Translations under genes and position numbers: made by a program | Shown here: positions 35,106 through 35,779 of the stretch, piece by piece | How the letters are laid out: every line of letters starts with the position of its first letter | Position numbering within the stretch: position 1 is the first letter of the stretch | DNA from: Candidatus Woesearchaeota archaeon | GTDB lineage: Archaea > Nanobdellota > Nanobdellia > Woesearchaeales > JAGVXP01 | Assembly (NCBI GenBank): GCA_018303725.1 | Contig: JAGVXP010000053.1 | Location: 1 to 35,779 of the forward strand | DNA length: 35,779 nt | Direction: 5' to 3' | The notes under the pieces: model-generated | What the model was told of the DNA's origin: nothing | The model's database searches: none | Seen by the model: the letters and a program-made list of their open reading frames with translations, nothing else

Positions 35106-35779
35106 AAAAATAATTTTTGTTTGGTTAGTATTTTTTGTAATTGTATCAATAAATGTTAATGGTTTTGATATAACAATAGACACAATTATTGATGGGTCTA
35201 TGATCAATACAAATTCAACTTGGTTAAATATAACAACTGATAAATATGCTGTATGCCAGTATAAATTAAATTCTGATCCCTATTTAGGTTTCTCTAGTAC
35301 TGACGTAGGTTACTGGAAAGCCGGAAGTAGTTATAACAAATTAGAGATTAGTGAAAAACTTAATCCCCCAGAAACCAATATAGAACAAATTATTAATATA
35401 ACAGAATTTATTGGTAAAAACGAATTAAATGGGCTAGCTGACAGAAGTATAACTAATGATAAAGGCACATTTGATTACAACCAATCTTTATATTTTGATA
35501 ATTCTCACCAAACAGGATATGTAATTTATACAGAAGACGATAATGATGTTACATCAGATTTTTTATATTTTAAAAGCGGGGAGCAAATAGCAAGGTATAA
35601 TTTAGAGTTTAATACGCCTTTTGAGAGTGACGTAGAAGATAGTAATGGAAATACAGACACAACAGGTCTTTATTTAGGTGACTATAAAAATAAAAAAATA
35701 AAGATATTAGGCAAAGAGTATGAAATAGTAAAAGCAAGGAGAGTCACTGCAACTGGAAATGATATCGACCTTACTTTGA
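35092..35779 (+). CDS. Secreted S-layer-like protein, truncated by window edge
   Basis: Open frame from ATG 35092 (MAINKKIIFVWLVFFVIVSINVNGFDITIDTIIDG...) to the end; YLGDYKNKKIKILGKEYEIVKARR resembles archaeal S-layer segments; overlaps the previous CDS by 14 bp. Confidence 0.75.
   Translation, partial: MAINKKIIFVWLVFFVIVSINVNGFDITIDTIIDGSMINTNSTWLNITTDKYAVCQYKLNSDPYLGFSSTDVGYWKAGSSYNKLEISEKLNPPETNIEQIINITEFIGKNELNGLADRSITNDKGTFDYNQSLYFDNSHQTGYVIYTEDDNDVTSDFLYFKSGEQIARYNLEFNTPFESDVEDSNGNTDTTGLYLGDYKNKKIKILGKEYEIVKARRVTATGNDIDLTL

Overview
AT-rich archaeal window, probably DPANN (Woesearchaeota/Pacearchaeota-like). The lineage call is an inference from TATA-type promoters, a taw3/TYW3 gene, archaeal-type MetRS, and S-layer and N-glycosylation-rich secreted proteins. 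Main contents: (i) a surface-protein island with truncated secreted proteins at both edges, a 1955-aa secreted protein, and tandem paralogous 566/1974-aa TM-anchored Ig/cadherin/PKD proteins; (ii) housekeeping genes (metG, taw3, a PLP enzyme, a methyltransferase, flavin reductase-like, DUF2157/GDYXXLXY pair); (iii) three toxin-antitoxin loci. The most interesting signal is a family of four dispersed palindromic elements with the architecture TGTCA-[hairpin]-TGAGCATGCTCA-[hairpin]-TGACA. One is a clean 52-bp core whose two hairpins have C-GAA-G triloops. Two others have longer, hairpin-containing inserts where those loops would be, and one interrupts a reconstructable relE-type toxin gene with 151 bp. 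Other observations: a beta-defensin-like six-cysteine tail on the giant secreted protein, a tandem Fis-HTH protein without AAA+, a TA cassette bracketed by terminator-bearing direct repeats, a duplicated gene tail differing almost only synonymously, and several inverted-repeat operators that the ORF track does not explain. All family calls are by eye; no database search was run.
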